Shown piece by piece: positions 38,172 through 50,280 of a DNA stretch of 64,000 nucleotides. The DNA is from Paragonimus skrjabini miyazakii (taxonomy: Eukaryota; Platyhelminthes; Trematoda; Plagiorchiida; Troglotrematidae): positions 307,355 through 371,354 of the forward strand of contig JTDE01000155.1 in the NCBI GenBank assembly GCA_014338405.1, written 5' to 3'. Both the position numbers and the translations under genes were made by a program. Numbering within the stretch: position 1 is the stretch's first letter; each line of letters opens with the position of its first letter. The notes under the pieces were generated by a model that ran no database searches, was not told the origin of the DNA, and saw nothing but the letters and a program-made list of their open reading frames with translations.

Positions 38172-38500
38172 TCGATTGGAGTTAACAGACAGTAACTGCG
38201 TCCACTCTCGAGGCGGTCAAGCAACTTGATCATTACTCACAAGCAAAAGTGTTCGAGCGTTCACATATGATAATTCAGGCGTTCCTAATGTAAAGTCAAT
38301 GGCGCAGTGGTTAACCCGGTTGCCTGCTCATGAACAGCGTGTCCATGTTTCAAGTCTCGGCTGCAGTGGCGAGGATATGCACTACTGACGAGCTCTAATG
38401 AGAGCGAAACTCGAGTTTAGTGCTTCTTTGCGAAAGGGGCCGACTGGATAGTCTATGGGAATGCGACAGCTGCGATCAATTGTGGGTGATGTTCAACTTG
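38172..38500 (+). repeat. SINE-like repeat family A, plus-strand copy
   Basis: Nearly complete copy: TCGATTGGAGTTAACAGACA at the left, tRNA-like head with TGGCGCAGTGGTTAACCCGG and a B-box-like CATGTTTCAAGTCTC, then CACTACTGACGAGCTCTAAT, and a 3' end TGTGGGTGATGTTCAACTTG. It faces the minus-strand copy at 37.9-38.1 kb head to head. Confidence 0.75.
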
Positions 38501-39902
38501 CCTATAGCTATAAAAGCAAATCCGCAAGTCGCAATAAACAAGGTGAGTTTGTAAGCGTCTTTCAAGAATCCATATCTTGGTGTGTATCACTTTGGTTGTA
38601 GCTGTTTGACGAAGTAGACCCTAAATAAACGAATAGTGACGTTTAAGCGTAACCTAACGCTATTCCATATGAGGCAGCTAAATGATCCCAGTCACCACAA
38701 CATCAGTGCATTCAAATCCGAAAGAACGATAGGAATCAGCTTTCTTTTTAAAAAACGATTCAATTAGACCAGATTCTGTAAGAAGTTATCTGGTCAAGTA
38801 CTGAGTTATTTGGCTAATTACTTGTTCCATGCTCCTAATGTTTTGGCTACTTCAAGAACTGTCCGTAGGAAACTAGTTCACATTCGTATATCAGGGCGTA
38901 AGTTTGCTAATATAATGTTCTGCACTACGCTTCTCATAAGTCTCGTTTACGGTGAATGAATGTACCGGTAACATTCAGACACAAAAATTGGAATCAAGCC
39001 GTTGAAGTAGAAAGTGAATCATTTAGAAGACTTCCATACCGTGTGAACAAAACTGTCTTCGAGCAAAGTGCACCAATTTACTTGTGAACCGTAAAGTTAA
39101 TCAATTAGTGTCCATACTTCGAACTATGTTCATCCAAAAGCATTGACCAGTATGTTGTGGTCTTAGAATCACTGCACCAATTAGCTTGTCTACCCATAGA
39201 GCAAGTAAATTATGATTGTTTATTCAGTGGTTCTGTGACGTAAAATTTACTCTATCTTGCGTTTAAAGTGAACAAATAAAAAGTTGTCACATATTTTCAG
39301 TGAAGGACTGTTGTCGTTATTGCTTTACAGGAACCTTGATGTTACAAACCACCTTCACAACTAACAGCTTTGCAAGACAAAATACGTGTGAATTAAAACG
39401 TTTGCTCTTGCAGCTATGTAATTCACCATAATGCTATTACACGTTACGTGAGGTTTCATACACCAAAACAGATGATTGACACATACAAACGTAAGCTTTA
39501 GGGACAGAAATCGATGAACTGATGAAACCGCGACCCTCCTAGTTAGGCGGTTTTGATAGAATAATGAGTTGGATGAAATCAGCTGTCGCGAGCATGTAGT
39601 ACGGCAGTAGGGCGTCAACTGATTTACATCATCCAACAGTTGCTTTCATGTGATCACAAAATTTCGCTGTTTAGTTGTGTATTGATTGTGAATGATGCAG
39701 ATACACCTTAATTGACAGAGCCAGTAAATGAATCTGATCGACATAGAATGATTGGTAATGAGTCGGTTAATAAGTAGATACAACATATCCCCTGAAGCTT
39801 CAAAATTGTATGGCAAGTATCTGACCTGCACTGTACCATATTTAAGTATGTAAACATGGCTACAAAGATTTGAAGCAGTTGGTTCCCTTCCAAATTTTCA
39901 AT

Positions 39903-40001
39903 AAAACATTCAGAACACGCGGAGTGCTACATGCAAGCATTTCGTATTGACTCATGAGTGCTAAATGTGTAATAACATGAATCGGTTTTCATATCAAACA
40001 A
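39903..40001 (+). repeat. 100-bp dispersed repeat, copy 1
   Basis: Shares with 63,689-63,790 the run AAACATTCAGAACACG, ATGCAAGCATTTCGTATTGA, CTCATGAGTGCTAAAT and AATAACATGAATCGGTTTTC with substitutions. Class unknown. Confidence 0.55.
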
Positions 40002-41428
40002 TTGGCCAGTTGGAAAGCGTATTTAATCGACGGGATAAAAAAAGGCACTAAGAGTCGAGTTCACAAACAATTGTTTTTGGATATACAAGGCTGTCTTCCA
40101 CTGACTGATTACGACCTTTTCAGCAAACTGCAAGAATTGTAGATTAGAATGGCGTAACTGGATGTTGATTGCACAGGCTTGGTCGATTACATGACCAATG
40201 GTGAGAACTGGTCCAATGACTACGGACAGTATTTGCTTGGTTGATTCAACAACACTTCCGTTCTTCGGTAGCACGAACTGTTATATTCAACTAAACCAAC
40301 ATTTCATCGCACTGATGACCAAACATCTCTTGGTCTTGTCTATGTAACTTTCTTGGATATCACAGTATGAAATGGTGCCGATAAGGTGATCTTTGATTGA
40401 AGGTGGAGTTAGTTTCTGGGTCCGAACTAGTACATAAAAACTGGTTATATTGAATGTTTTTAAGTAAAATTTCTTACATTTCGTTTAGTTTGATGTACAA
40501 TACAATCCTTCTTAAAAACGTTTATATGTGAATCTTCCTTCTCTTCAAGATGACCACGTGTTCGGATGGCAATTTCGGTCTACTATGGCTTTCTATGAAC
40601 CCTTTGGACTATAGTAAATATGTAATGAAGTCTGATTCCGCTGTAAGACCGCTCTATGTACAGATTCTTCTTGCTCGTTTAGGAAGGACCGGTGTAGAAC
40701 TAATAAAGTTCGGGTATTGATCGGACTATGTGGATTTAACTATGGACATCTCTTCTCCCGTCGACTCATGAGCATGTCTAGAAACAACAACCGACCGTCG
40801 GCTTCAGTTTCACACGTTAACTTCAGGTTTGAATAACGACTATTTAAGCACCCTTCCATTTTATCTGTCATCTGTTTGGAACAGTGAAATATTGTTATGG
40901 CATGAAAAACCTACCATTTCTACGATCAACTGTCGCTGTCCGTAGCATGAAACTTTCTGCTAACATATTGTGAACTACTTATGGATACCTTATCGGTTTG
41001 GTGGTAGCACCAATCACAAAAACGGAAACTGACATTTTCAGCGCACAACTAATATCAGTCAGCAGAGACAAAGTTATATGACAGGTTTCAACGAGCTTGC
41101 AAGTATAAACAGTTGTCTCCTGTTGTAAAACATTGTTTAAGAGTGAACGAAAGTCTACAAAGCATATTAACCCATTAGCAAGACTGATATTGCACAAGTC
41201 ACTTATCAATTCAAATGAGTCGTTAGTGGAATACGCCTAAAATTCTAGTTTCAGCGGAATTAGGATGGTGACTAACTAACGTTCCAGTTTATGGTATGAG
41301 AATTTGTCAACGTCAGAACAGGTCTAAGTGAAATCCCACACTTGTGTTTCTCGGGAAACCGCAGAGTTATGGTATCGATAACTAACGCGTGTTGTAAATT
41401 CGTTGGTCACCGAATTGAGGAACCTTGT

Positions 41429-41781
41429 TCCCCTATTTGAATTCCCTGTTCCACCCACCAGCCTAACGTATAGTCCATATACACCTCTCATCCCATTTTA
41501 GTTTTAATGAACTAATTTGCTAGTAATTGTCTGCGGCGCAGGTAGCCATTCTTCATCTGGCCTACTCGCCTGACGATTCACCTTGTACCTTGCCGATCTT
41601 GTTCCCAACTCGTTGGTTTTGTTGAACATGACTATCATCCTGTGGGCGATTGAGGTTCAATTACTATAATTATTTATGCATCCTTTTAATAGTGCGGCAG
41701 AAATACTTGAGTCTAATCTTGCTTTCAGCCTGGGGATCCCTGTTCAGGCTGCTGCGTAACCGAGCGATCAGACGTGGATCG
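41429..41781 (+). repeat. 350-bp dispersed repeat, copy 2
   Basis: Sister copy of the repeat at 21.4-21.8 kb, same orientation, similarity about 85-90% by eye. It ends near the GTGGATCGTCGTCAGCG sequence. No reading frame or terminal repeat is evident. Confidence 0.75.
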
Positions 41782-42228
41782 TCGTCAGCGTTATCCATCA
41801 TCTCATCAGTTGTTGATTATTCTAAACGAAGGTAAATATACCATCCAATGCAACTTTCTATTTCAGTGACACTATCCACTTGGTAAGTTTATTGAAACTT
41901 CGGTTGTTCATCGAATATGGACAGCACGTTTTGCATGTACGCAGCTTACTACGATGTGTATACATCTACTAATCTTATTTTTCTACTTTCTGTGAAGAAT
42001 CAAGTGTTTCAAATTCTTAAAGCAATGAAACATCATTGAAACTTGCAAGCTACTGTAGCGTATAGTCACCTTGAGATGCAATATGGCTCGTGTGCTTATA
42101 AAGATATCATTTATCACTGAATTCACACAGCGAAGTCTATACCGTTGTTGTTTCGTGTGGCTGTTAAGAAAAATAAAGTGACGTTGACCAGTAATAACCT
42201 CAGATTGGTTATGACTGTTGACATATAA

Positions 42229-42278
42229 ATATATATATATATATACGCATATATGTGTATGTAGGGCATATATATATC
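42229..42278 (+). repeat. (AT)n microsatellite with degenerate tail
   Basis: Clean AT run from 42229 to about 42244, then interrupted TATATG and ATATAT stretches. Confidence 0.85.
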
Positions 42279-42749
42279 ATCCCTGTACAGATCTGCTGGA
42301 TGAAATCCCGTCACGCTCACTGCCGATTTCTTTTCATCATGTGAAGCTTATACCTGTGCTATCATATCGTGTTTACACAACTTTGTAAGACGGTCATTGA
42401 TCGTAAGAAAAGTAAGGACAGGAGTAGTAGAAGCTGTTCGCAGAAGTCAAGTTAGAGATCTGCTGAAGATGTAGTTTTAAAGTCACTCTGATCCAAGATT
42501 CTTGAATTTTGCGGAAGCGATCGCAAACAGTCGGCCGAAGACAGTCTTGTGCATTCGAAAGCAATTGTTCGTGAACTTGACTGTATCTTGGATTTAGCGT
42601 CTTTTCTTATTCTAATGATCAGCTACCCAGTCCAACCCACTAATTGTTTGATATGAAAACCGATTCACGTTATTGTAAATTTAACATTCATAAGTCAATA
42701 GAAGCGGGTAGCGAACTGACGTACACTTTAACGCTCTGACTTTACAAGT

Positions 42750-43770
42750 GTTTTCTCTGTCTCATCTCCTAGTCTGTCCAACCTGCCTTCTTTCAATACT
42801 TCTGAAGCGCCGTCTAAATGCATCCAGATTGTACGGGTGTACCGCATCGTTCTAAGGTCACAGCTTCGGAGTATCTTTTCGTTGTTCAGCCCGTAAACTC
42901 ACGCTGGTAAACCCGTTCCGTGTCAACCACAACACGACTCTTATTACCGACCAGAAAAGCATTTCACGCAATTTCCAATAGTGTCGTTACTTTCCTGATC
43001 AGATATAAGGAGTCCTCTAACCGAACAATTAGGTTAATTAGCATTTACAGCATGCGGAAGCCTACGATCTACTCCGAACACAAATCCTTACGAAGTTCGT
43101 CCTGTACTCACGTGTCCTCTCTATCCACGAACTGGTTGGCATCCTAGCGATCAATCAACTGACTGCCAATCCCACGGCAGAGACACCCCTAAAATCTGCG
43201 TCAGGAACCTGATCATCCAAGGGGTAAGTGCGAGTAGTCACACCCTCTTCAGACACACTGATTAATTGGTCATAATTCTGTTCGGCGAACGCATTAATCT
43301 ATCTGCGTGAACTAAGCAATACGGTATAGCGATCGCTTAGTCATTCATGACTACAAGGTGTGCAGTCGTTGACAAGGGGATCCACAAAAGTAGGATTCTA
43401 ACCTATCTTCTGTGCAAGGTTTAACTCCAATCAACTTGTGGACTAGTTCCTCCGATGGTCTACAAAATTTCAAAAGCGAACCCAACTGAAACCAGAAATA
43501 TTTGTGCCCAACCTGTACGGTTGCCGTGACTTTGGGAGAGGGTTACAGTGCGTCACAGTGTCTGTTAACCATTAGGCCCCATACCTCTCGCCTCATCGAA
43601 GGCTCACCGAATATTTCGCCCTACCTTTAGGGATCTGAGTACACAACTCCTATACAGAATACAGTTGCGACGTTGCTGGAAGCGAGTGGCAGACTACTGT
43701 CTCTACAGCGAGTTAACCTGATCTGTGTTAATAGCACGAGCCACAAACCGCAGCAACTGTGACACCATCT
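42750..43770. other. GC-richer gene-free block, possible old transposon
   Basis: Base composition changes visibly here compared with the AT-rich surroundings, without a long open frame on either strand. No RT, integrase or transposase motif was recognised. It might be a decayed repeat in minus orientation. Nothing firmer can be said. Confidence 0.25.
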
Positions 43771-43916
43771 AATAAACATGCTTATACCGAGATTTATTTT
43801 GGTGGCCAGAACAATATCTCACCAACTCATTCAAAATTTAAGATACCCATGCAACTATAGTTAATTCATATGGTCAAACTGAATGAAAAGAAGTAAGTGA
43901 AACTCAGCATACTCAC

Positions 43917-44017
43917 CTTGACTATACTGTAGAGCAAACACTATGGACATAGGCAACAGGACACCCAGGATGATGCCGATAAACTCGCCTATAGTTGTGT
44001 GTCGGTCAGTAATTGTG
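43917..44017 (-). CDS. Isolated exon candidate, possible phospholipid phosphatase (PAP2/PLPP) fragment
   Basis: A 33-codon open segment ends at a strong donor, CAAG|GTGAGT (43916-43911), with a plausible but weak acceptor TTGAG. It reads as a short polar lead with HTTIGEF followed by one hydrophobic helix containing GVLLPMSIVF. This resembles the segment in animal phospholipid phosphatases where a ...TI... turn is followed by a helix with an IPFSI-like core. That likeness is from memory of the family pattern and is short. No later PAP2 motifs (KYTxGRxRPHF, SGHSS) were found between here and 37.6 kb. Its donor phase (1) would also fit the phase of the transporter exon at 37621, but the joined sequence does not look like a CAT N-terminus. 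It may also be a chance open segment. Confidence 0.3.
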
Positions 44018-44869
44018 CTCAATCTGCCTGACAGTAGTTCAGCAATGCTGGCAGACTGTGAGCAGCAGGAAAGAAGGAAGTTTTCAAGAATTTCGAAGCA
44101 GTTGGGTTTCCATAGTATTCTCCCGGAGCGACTTTAAAGTGTTCTATGACCTCAAGTACGCCCTTAAGCCGCGTCGGCTATGGGTTACTCTTCATGCCGT
44201 AGATGATCTCGAGAATCTAATGGCATCGCTAAAAGTCGGCCACAACAGAAGTGAGAAGTCACTTAGAACGCAGCATGAATGAAACAAGTACACATGTCTG
44301 CTGAGGTATGTCTGAGTCCGAAGCAGTTGATGAACGTAGAATGAGCAGCATTGTTATACACCGTGAACCTGCGTCAGAAAGCTCCAGTGTCGTTACTCCA
44401 GTAGTACATGATCTAGACCAGTAGAGATATCTAACGTCACTCAATGGTCTGTCTCCTGTAACAGTCATCGGCGTAAATTATCTGTACCGGCCAGCGTATT
44501 TAACCTCAGTAAGTGCGCCCCGACGTTTTTAGCAGAACAGATGACAGAACAGACGTATACAGCTTGGCCTGCAACGCACTGACAGCTTTTTATGGGGAAC
44601 AGCTATCACTCGGTTAGACCAAGAAGCATCACATCCAAGTAGACATTTATATACTGTCACAAAACCCAGTGCGATTACTCTAGCAATTTTCTTAATTGAT
44701 CTTCACGCAGATACATCGTCTAGTCCAGGGATTCAGAAAGCCCCGATTCGCCGCCATTTCAGTAGAGGACTGCGACCTCAAAGTACACTACAGTTCGCCG
44801 ACTTAATCCTTCTCAGTTGATGAATCTCTTAGGTTAAATTCATCCGCTACGCTTATTGTCAGCAGTTAA

Positions 44870-47310
44870 AATGAATCTTGGTAGTGTTTGTACATCAACG
44901 TGGCTTCACTGTTTGATAAACTGGACGAACTCCGATACCTTCATTTCCCGTGAAACCTACTTATAGTAGGCATCACGAAAACCTGGTGTAAAGACGAAAT
45001 GTGAAACAATGAAGTATCCATCTCCGGTATGACATAACTTTGTGGTGATAGGAAAATCAATAAAGAAGGTGATGTAGCCTTTTGTTTGGAATAGTATCTA
45101 ACAACCTCAAGAATTCATAACGTGTTACTCCTAAATCCTCCTGAGTCAGCCTGGTAAGTAGTTGACGTCACCCAAAAGTTCACTTGTTTGTTTGGTATGA
45201 TTTACAGCTGACCTTCTGTACACAAGAATGCCGATACGATCTTGTGCAATGCTCTGTAAAGGATATCGTCCTTAGGTTATAATCAGTCACTGATAACAAG
45301 AGGTTTTAGTCGTCCGGAGCTAGACTTCGTGAACCATTTAGTCAGTATTGCAAAGTCTTCTAGTGGGGGATTTCTTTGAGGAAGTAAGGAAATCTGGAAT
45401 ATCGCAGCATGTGCAAGACCATAGAAGGTCGTAGAGAAGCCAAACACAATTTTGTCCTGAGATGATTTTTACCAAAGAGGTTGACGTGATAGACAGTCTA
45501 AATATTAAAGCCTCACTTGGTTTTAGTGACTGCAAGATAAATGAATCCAGCTATCGACACGAAACCAGACAAAGCATATTGCAAGGAGAGAGTCAGAGCT
45601 TAGCCAGACTGAGTGGCCCGGCTTCATCACCATGCTCATCCTTCATGATCATTAACAGTTGAACGTCCAGAAAGTCTCCGGTGATGTTAACAACCGTGTT
45701 CCAGTGAAGCATTCCCGACCTAGGAGAAAGTTGAGTTGAATAGAACCAAACCTCTGATCACATGGAAATATTCACCCTGGTACAAAAACCTACCAGAACA
45801 AACTGAACTTGTGTTGGTTGAGTATGTTATGAGGACCAACCGTAGGACGATTGCTTTTAGAAAGGATCAAGTTTGCTATCAACATGATCCTGCTGAAAAG
45901 CCGAAGGTGAATCCTAAGCTCTTCACCAACGAATTCGCAGCACACAAGGAGTAAGATTGGTGTTTCGCGGCCGCAAACCCATGGTGGATTTACTAATACA
46001 AATGCAGAGGCTGCCAGTATTCTGGATAAACAGTACTTGAGTGTGCATTACTACAGGTCATGAACGACTTTTGAGCACATAGGCAGCAACTTGGCACAAA
46101 TACCCTAAGTTTGGATATAAGTCAGAGTCAAGTTAGGGAAGCCCGGTCCAGACTTGATATCTCCAGTCGTTTTACAAAGCGGCACCATTGAATTAGCAGA
46201 GCCGTTTACGGTACTTTTTAATTGCTACTTGTCAACTGGCCGTCTAAGAAAAACTTGGAAACAGTTCCCAGTCACAGTTATCTTCAAACTTGGATGCAGA
46301 CATGACCCAGCGAACAATCGATCAATGGCGCTGGTTTCAGTGGTCTTCAAAATAACTAACTAACTAACCAACTAACTGGATGAATATTCGTGCCAGGTTT
46401 GAATATCTAGCACTAATCAACAAGGATCACCTGACCCTAGAAGAAGATACTCATGTATCACTAATTTGCCGGTTATTTGTGACTTTAGTACGAGAGCTGC
46501 CGACGCAGAACTGGCTACAATAGTCGTTTGTTGTGATTCTTCCAAAGCCTTTGAAAGGTATGATCATCTCCTATTGCTGCAGAACCTTAATAGTTGTGGC
46601 CTCGAAGCACGCTTATTCACACGGCTTGAGGAGGATTTCACTGGAAGTAGGTTCAAGGTCAAGGTTAATGGAAGACTATGTCGGACTCAACCCACCACAA
46701 GGATCCATTCTGGGAGCCCTGTTACTTGTTATCTTCGTTCTTGAACTAATTAGCCCAGTGGAACCATCGAGGTTACTGTACACTGATCACGGAAAAATCT
46801 GGCGTGCTCTAGAGCACCCAGGCGATGTGAGAATCTTACAGGACGATTTAAGTTGTCTAAATCAATGGTCCCTAGAAGGCAACTGGCCTTTCAATGAAAC
46901 AAATGTATAGTCATACATATTCAGCAACAAACTGACGTTGACTGCTACCATGGCGACACCAAGTACTGGTTTCAGTATAGGAATCAGAAGTATGAATCCT
47001 GGTGACAGGTAATTGGAATCAGTATGTAAATTGTGAGACCATGGCTGAAAATGAACACATATCTTTGAACCGCTTAGAGAGAACCTGCGGAATCTTCCAC
47101 TCTAAATTGTGCTACACTGTGTTCGCTTTCATAATCACCAAGCTCACCATATTTCCAGGTGTTATGCATCAAGTATTTTGGACCAGCCCACTGGTAGATC
47201 ACAGAACCAAACACCCCCTCACTAACGCGCACACAAAATTCATGGGGTTTAAAGACGAAAAGCGGAGGTTGGTAGCTATCTGTTTGCTATGAGTTTACAG
47301 TCAACCTAGC
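44870..47310 (+). mobile_element. CR1/Jockey-like non-LTR retrotransposon, degenerate copy (EN and RT)
   Basis: Broken plus-strand copy of a CR1/Jockey-type LINE, of the kind common in schistosomes (SR1/Perere-like by pattern). Weak endonuclease traces lie at 44,890-45,250, unassigned linker at 45,300-46,100, then reverse transcriptase in several frames: LAEPFTVLFNCYLSTGRLRK near 46,195, a SVVFKIT motif at about 46,340, SKAFERYDHLLLLQNL near 46,540 (motif A, the catalytic Asp region altered), PPQGSILGALLLVIFV near 46,690 (motif B, other frame), LLYTDHGKIWRALEHP near 46,775 (motif C, the FADD box reads YTDH) and, up to 47,292, a tail with VFWTSPLVDHRTKHPL and TKFMGFKDEKRRL. An (AACT)n run interrupts the RT at 46,352-46,377. 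At least four frame breaks make it inactive. Ends are approximate. Confidence 0.75.
46352..46377 (+). repeat. (AACT)n microsatellite inside the CR1-like RT
   Basis: About six units, one imperfect (AACC), placed directly after the SVVFKIT segment of the retrotransposon and introducing stops. Confidence 0.85.
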
Positions 47311-49399
47311 CAGTATTCTATTTCGCACACAGTGTCACCAAACCCATGTACCAGCTGTAAATAAGTGCATCCTTTCCTGCTGCATCAATTTACAATTCTT
47401 ACGTCCAATACGGTTTCACGGCGAGGAGTATATTTAAAAAACGATGAACCATAATCTTTCAGTAGATGTGAAAACGCACATTTCTATCAGCCAGTTCAAA
47501 ACCTGAGCCTGAAACAGAGATGGAAGTCTATTGAACTTTCAGCAAATATTCCGGATTGTTGAAGTTGGCACATCAATTTAAGTATCAACCCACAACTGAT
47601 GTTCGTTACTTTTAAAGACAGTGTGAAACCCCATTAGCATGTTATCTGGAGTTAAACTGACATGTTATCAGTTATTCGCGATTAATGGGAACAAGTCGAA
47701 TCACAGAAGATTTTTAGAACGGGTCACATATATTCGCCAAACGGTTGGCTTTTATATGAGAAGAGAATACACGAAACCTCACTGTTCTCCGTGATTTACG
47801 TTATTTACAATCTACTCCTATACACGTCTGATTTATCGGAATGATAATAAAAAGATGTAGAGGTTTAAAGTAGACTACGCGGTTATTGATTTTTAACAGC
47901 ATTTTGTTTGAGAATGCTCAGCTAGGGATCTCACCAGTTAACAAGTAACGTCATAAACATTTGGCCATAGATTTAGAACGGCGAGTTCTCTTTATCCATT
48001 TAATTGGAGAGAAGACACATATCGCAAGATGTTAAATTTTCATTGTACTCTCATCACTCGCTAACGTGACTCCTAACGTAGCACTTCGCGATAAATGTAG
48101 TCTCTCGGTTTTGAAGTGAACTTATTTTTTTGTATTCAGGTAGAATTTCAGTCGGCTTAACTACATATCAGCACAATTGAACGCTTTTCAGCAGGTGAAT
48201 TCTGCTTGATGAGGAGTCCGTTTATGAGAACATCAACGAGTGTTAATGCTTTGGTAACTATGTCTCATCTGTGATCATCAGATGGCCTGAACATTATTCC
48301 CAAGAGTTTGGGTGTGACCATTGGGGTATAATTAACCTGCGATGAAACAGATGGTGGTCGATACGCTCTGCTCACAACAGTATGTATCTGGCTCATCTCC
48401 ATCTGCTGTAGCGATAGAGAAAATTGTATCTGGTGTTTTACTAAGGTGGGTGGCTAAGAAGTATGCCTCGAAGCACAAAGTGCGATCAACTGTAAGTGTT
48501 CCTTTAACGTTGTGAACAAAAGTGACGCTGTTGCCCAATCACAATCGCCTCAACGGTAAGGGTTAGGCCGAGCTCATCATGACTGTCAACAGACTGCTAA
48601 CTCAGCCACTTCTCATGCTTTTCCAAACACAACATAGATGTCAACAGACAAATAAAACTAACTTCAACATGGGACAACAGACGATATTCGAACAAACTGC
48701 AGGAGCGCATTTTCGATGAGCGGGTTGTCCTGAATAAGATACGAGATAGTCGGAAATTTACACACTGTCGTCAGTTCTCTGCTTTGGCAGTCAACGTGGT
48801 GCTCCTGAACGCGATCGGTTAAACGCAGTCTTTTCCACAGTAGCAGGTAACTTGATATGCACATATAAGGCAGGGTTGACAGACAACTTTACTACTGGGA
48901 GGATGTTAGAAAAGCAGGTGGGACCCAGCAGTAATTTAGTGTCACTATAAATGTGGTGAGTGATTGGAATGGGTATCCTGTTGCCGACCCCCGCCGTTAC
49001 GTCTCTCTACCAAAAATACGTGGTTACTTTGAATGAACAAACGAAGTTGCAACGAAGTAATGTGTATTTAACAGAGGAAATCATTTGGTTTGAAACAGTC
49101 TCGTAGCCTACTTTCATTTGGAGCCAAAAATTATTTACAGCGAGAAATGTTTTGTAAATTGAAGTGAATAACAGCAAATCGCACGATTTATTGCCTGGTA
49201 AATTTCGCTGCAGTGTTAGTTTTTAAATAGAGAAGTCAGACAAGGTTTGTGAGAAGAAATACATGACCACACATATGCACACAACCGACTCATGCACATA
49301 CCAGTAGTGAACTTGTTTACTTAGCACAGCCGTAACAGACTGACGACTATAACAAAGGAGTGGTGGCCACATGGGAATAGCAATCACTCCAGCGAACTG

Positions 49400-50280
49400 A
49401 AGCAGTTATTGAGTGTTGGTTACGTAAATGGTCTTGAAAAAATGAGCAGTGATGACCTCAGAAGGCAACAAGTAACGTGCAGTTGAAGTTGCTGGTTGTT
49501 CGCGTTGCACTGATGGCGCGACAGTAGTTGCCGGTGTCTGTTTCATCTCATGTTCAGCCCAAAGCGGAGCGCAATCATCTATCCATTTGCACAACTGTCG
49601 TTCCACCCAGCCTACGTAGGTGCCCTGTCACCGACAGCGAAACGAATAAATATGGTGATATTTGGAGTAGTAAGCAGTGCCATTTTCACTGGAGGGCCTG
49701 ATAATCGGTTGGTTAAATACAGCAACGCGACATAGCCCGCGAAGAACGTTCGACCGGCTGAGGCTCGAAATCGCCGACTGAATCGTTTCAGCACATAATC
49801 TCTTTTGTAGGCTAACAGTACGCTGAGGCTCCGATTAGGCACAGCTTACTTGACTTTTTACAACACGTTGGGGTTTGCTGTGTCGCTTGATGAATATAAT
49901 GGGTTAGTCATTAGGTTGCAGCACTGACTGCGGATGTTGTAGTTTACTGCATTGTTAGGGCCAGGGAAAACCTGACCCGTAGAATATGATTCTGCTGTCA
50001 GAAATCGGATATCGTAAGCCGTTACTGAGATATACATCGGCGTGGGATTCAAATATTTCTTCGCGCGCTCACGCCACCGGAAGGTCAATGATTTTCTATA
50101 AATACAGACCAGTTTCTCATGTAAATTCCCAAAGCGTCTGGTGGTTAAATACATTGCTATCCGGAGTCTGCTTTGTCCGTGTTCCTATTGGTTCTTGTCG
50201 TTCGCAGTTTGGGGTGACCAATTGGAAGGGGTTTCTTTTCGCGGTATTCGTTCATCGTTGTTCTTAGCAGTTATTCGCGT
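49400..50280. other. GC-richer block with several overlapping open frames, unassigned
   Basis: Reading frames of 60-98 codons overlap on both strands (for example minus 50154-49858, minus 49842-49612, minus 49606-49406). Adjacent minus-strand frames follow each other closely, as in a frameshifted coding remnant, but no domain is recognisable. An old retroelement is a guess. Confidence 0.25.

Larger units (their letters stand above)
38501..43916. other. Probable 5' region or first intron of the transporter, no gene recognised
   Basis: Should hold the upstream transporter exon or exons, or lead to them, but none was recognised. Apart from the dispersed repeats, the AT microsatellite and the GC-richer block at 42.8-43.8 kb, only short open frames are present. 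Confidence 0.5.
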
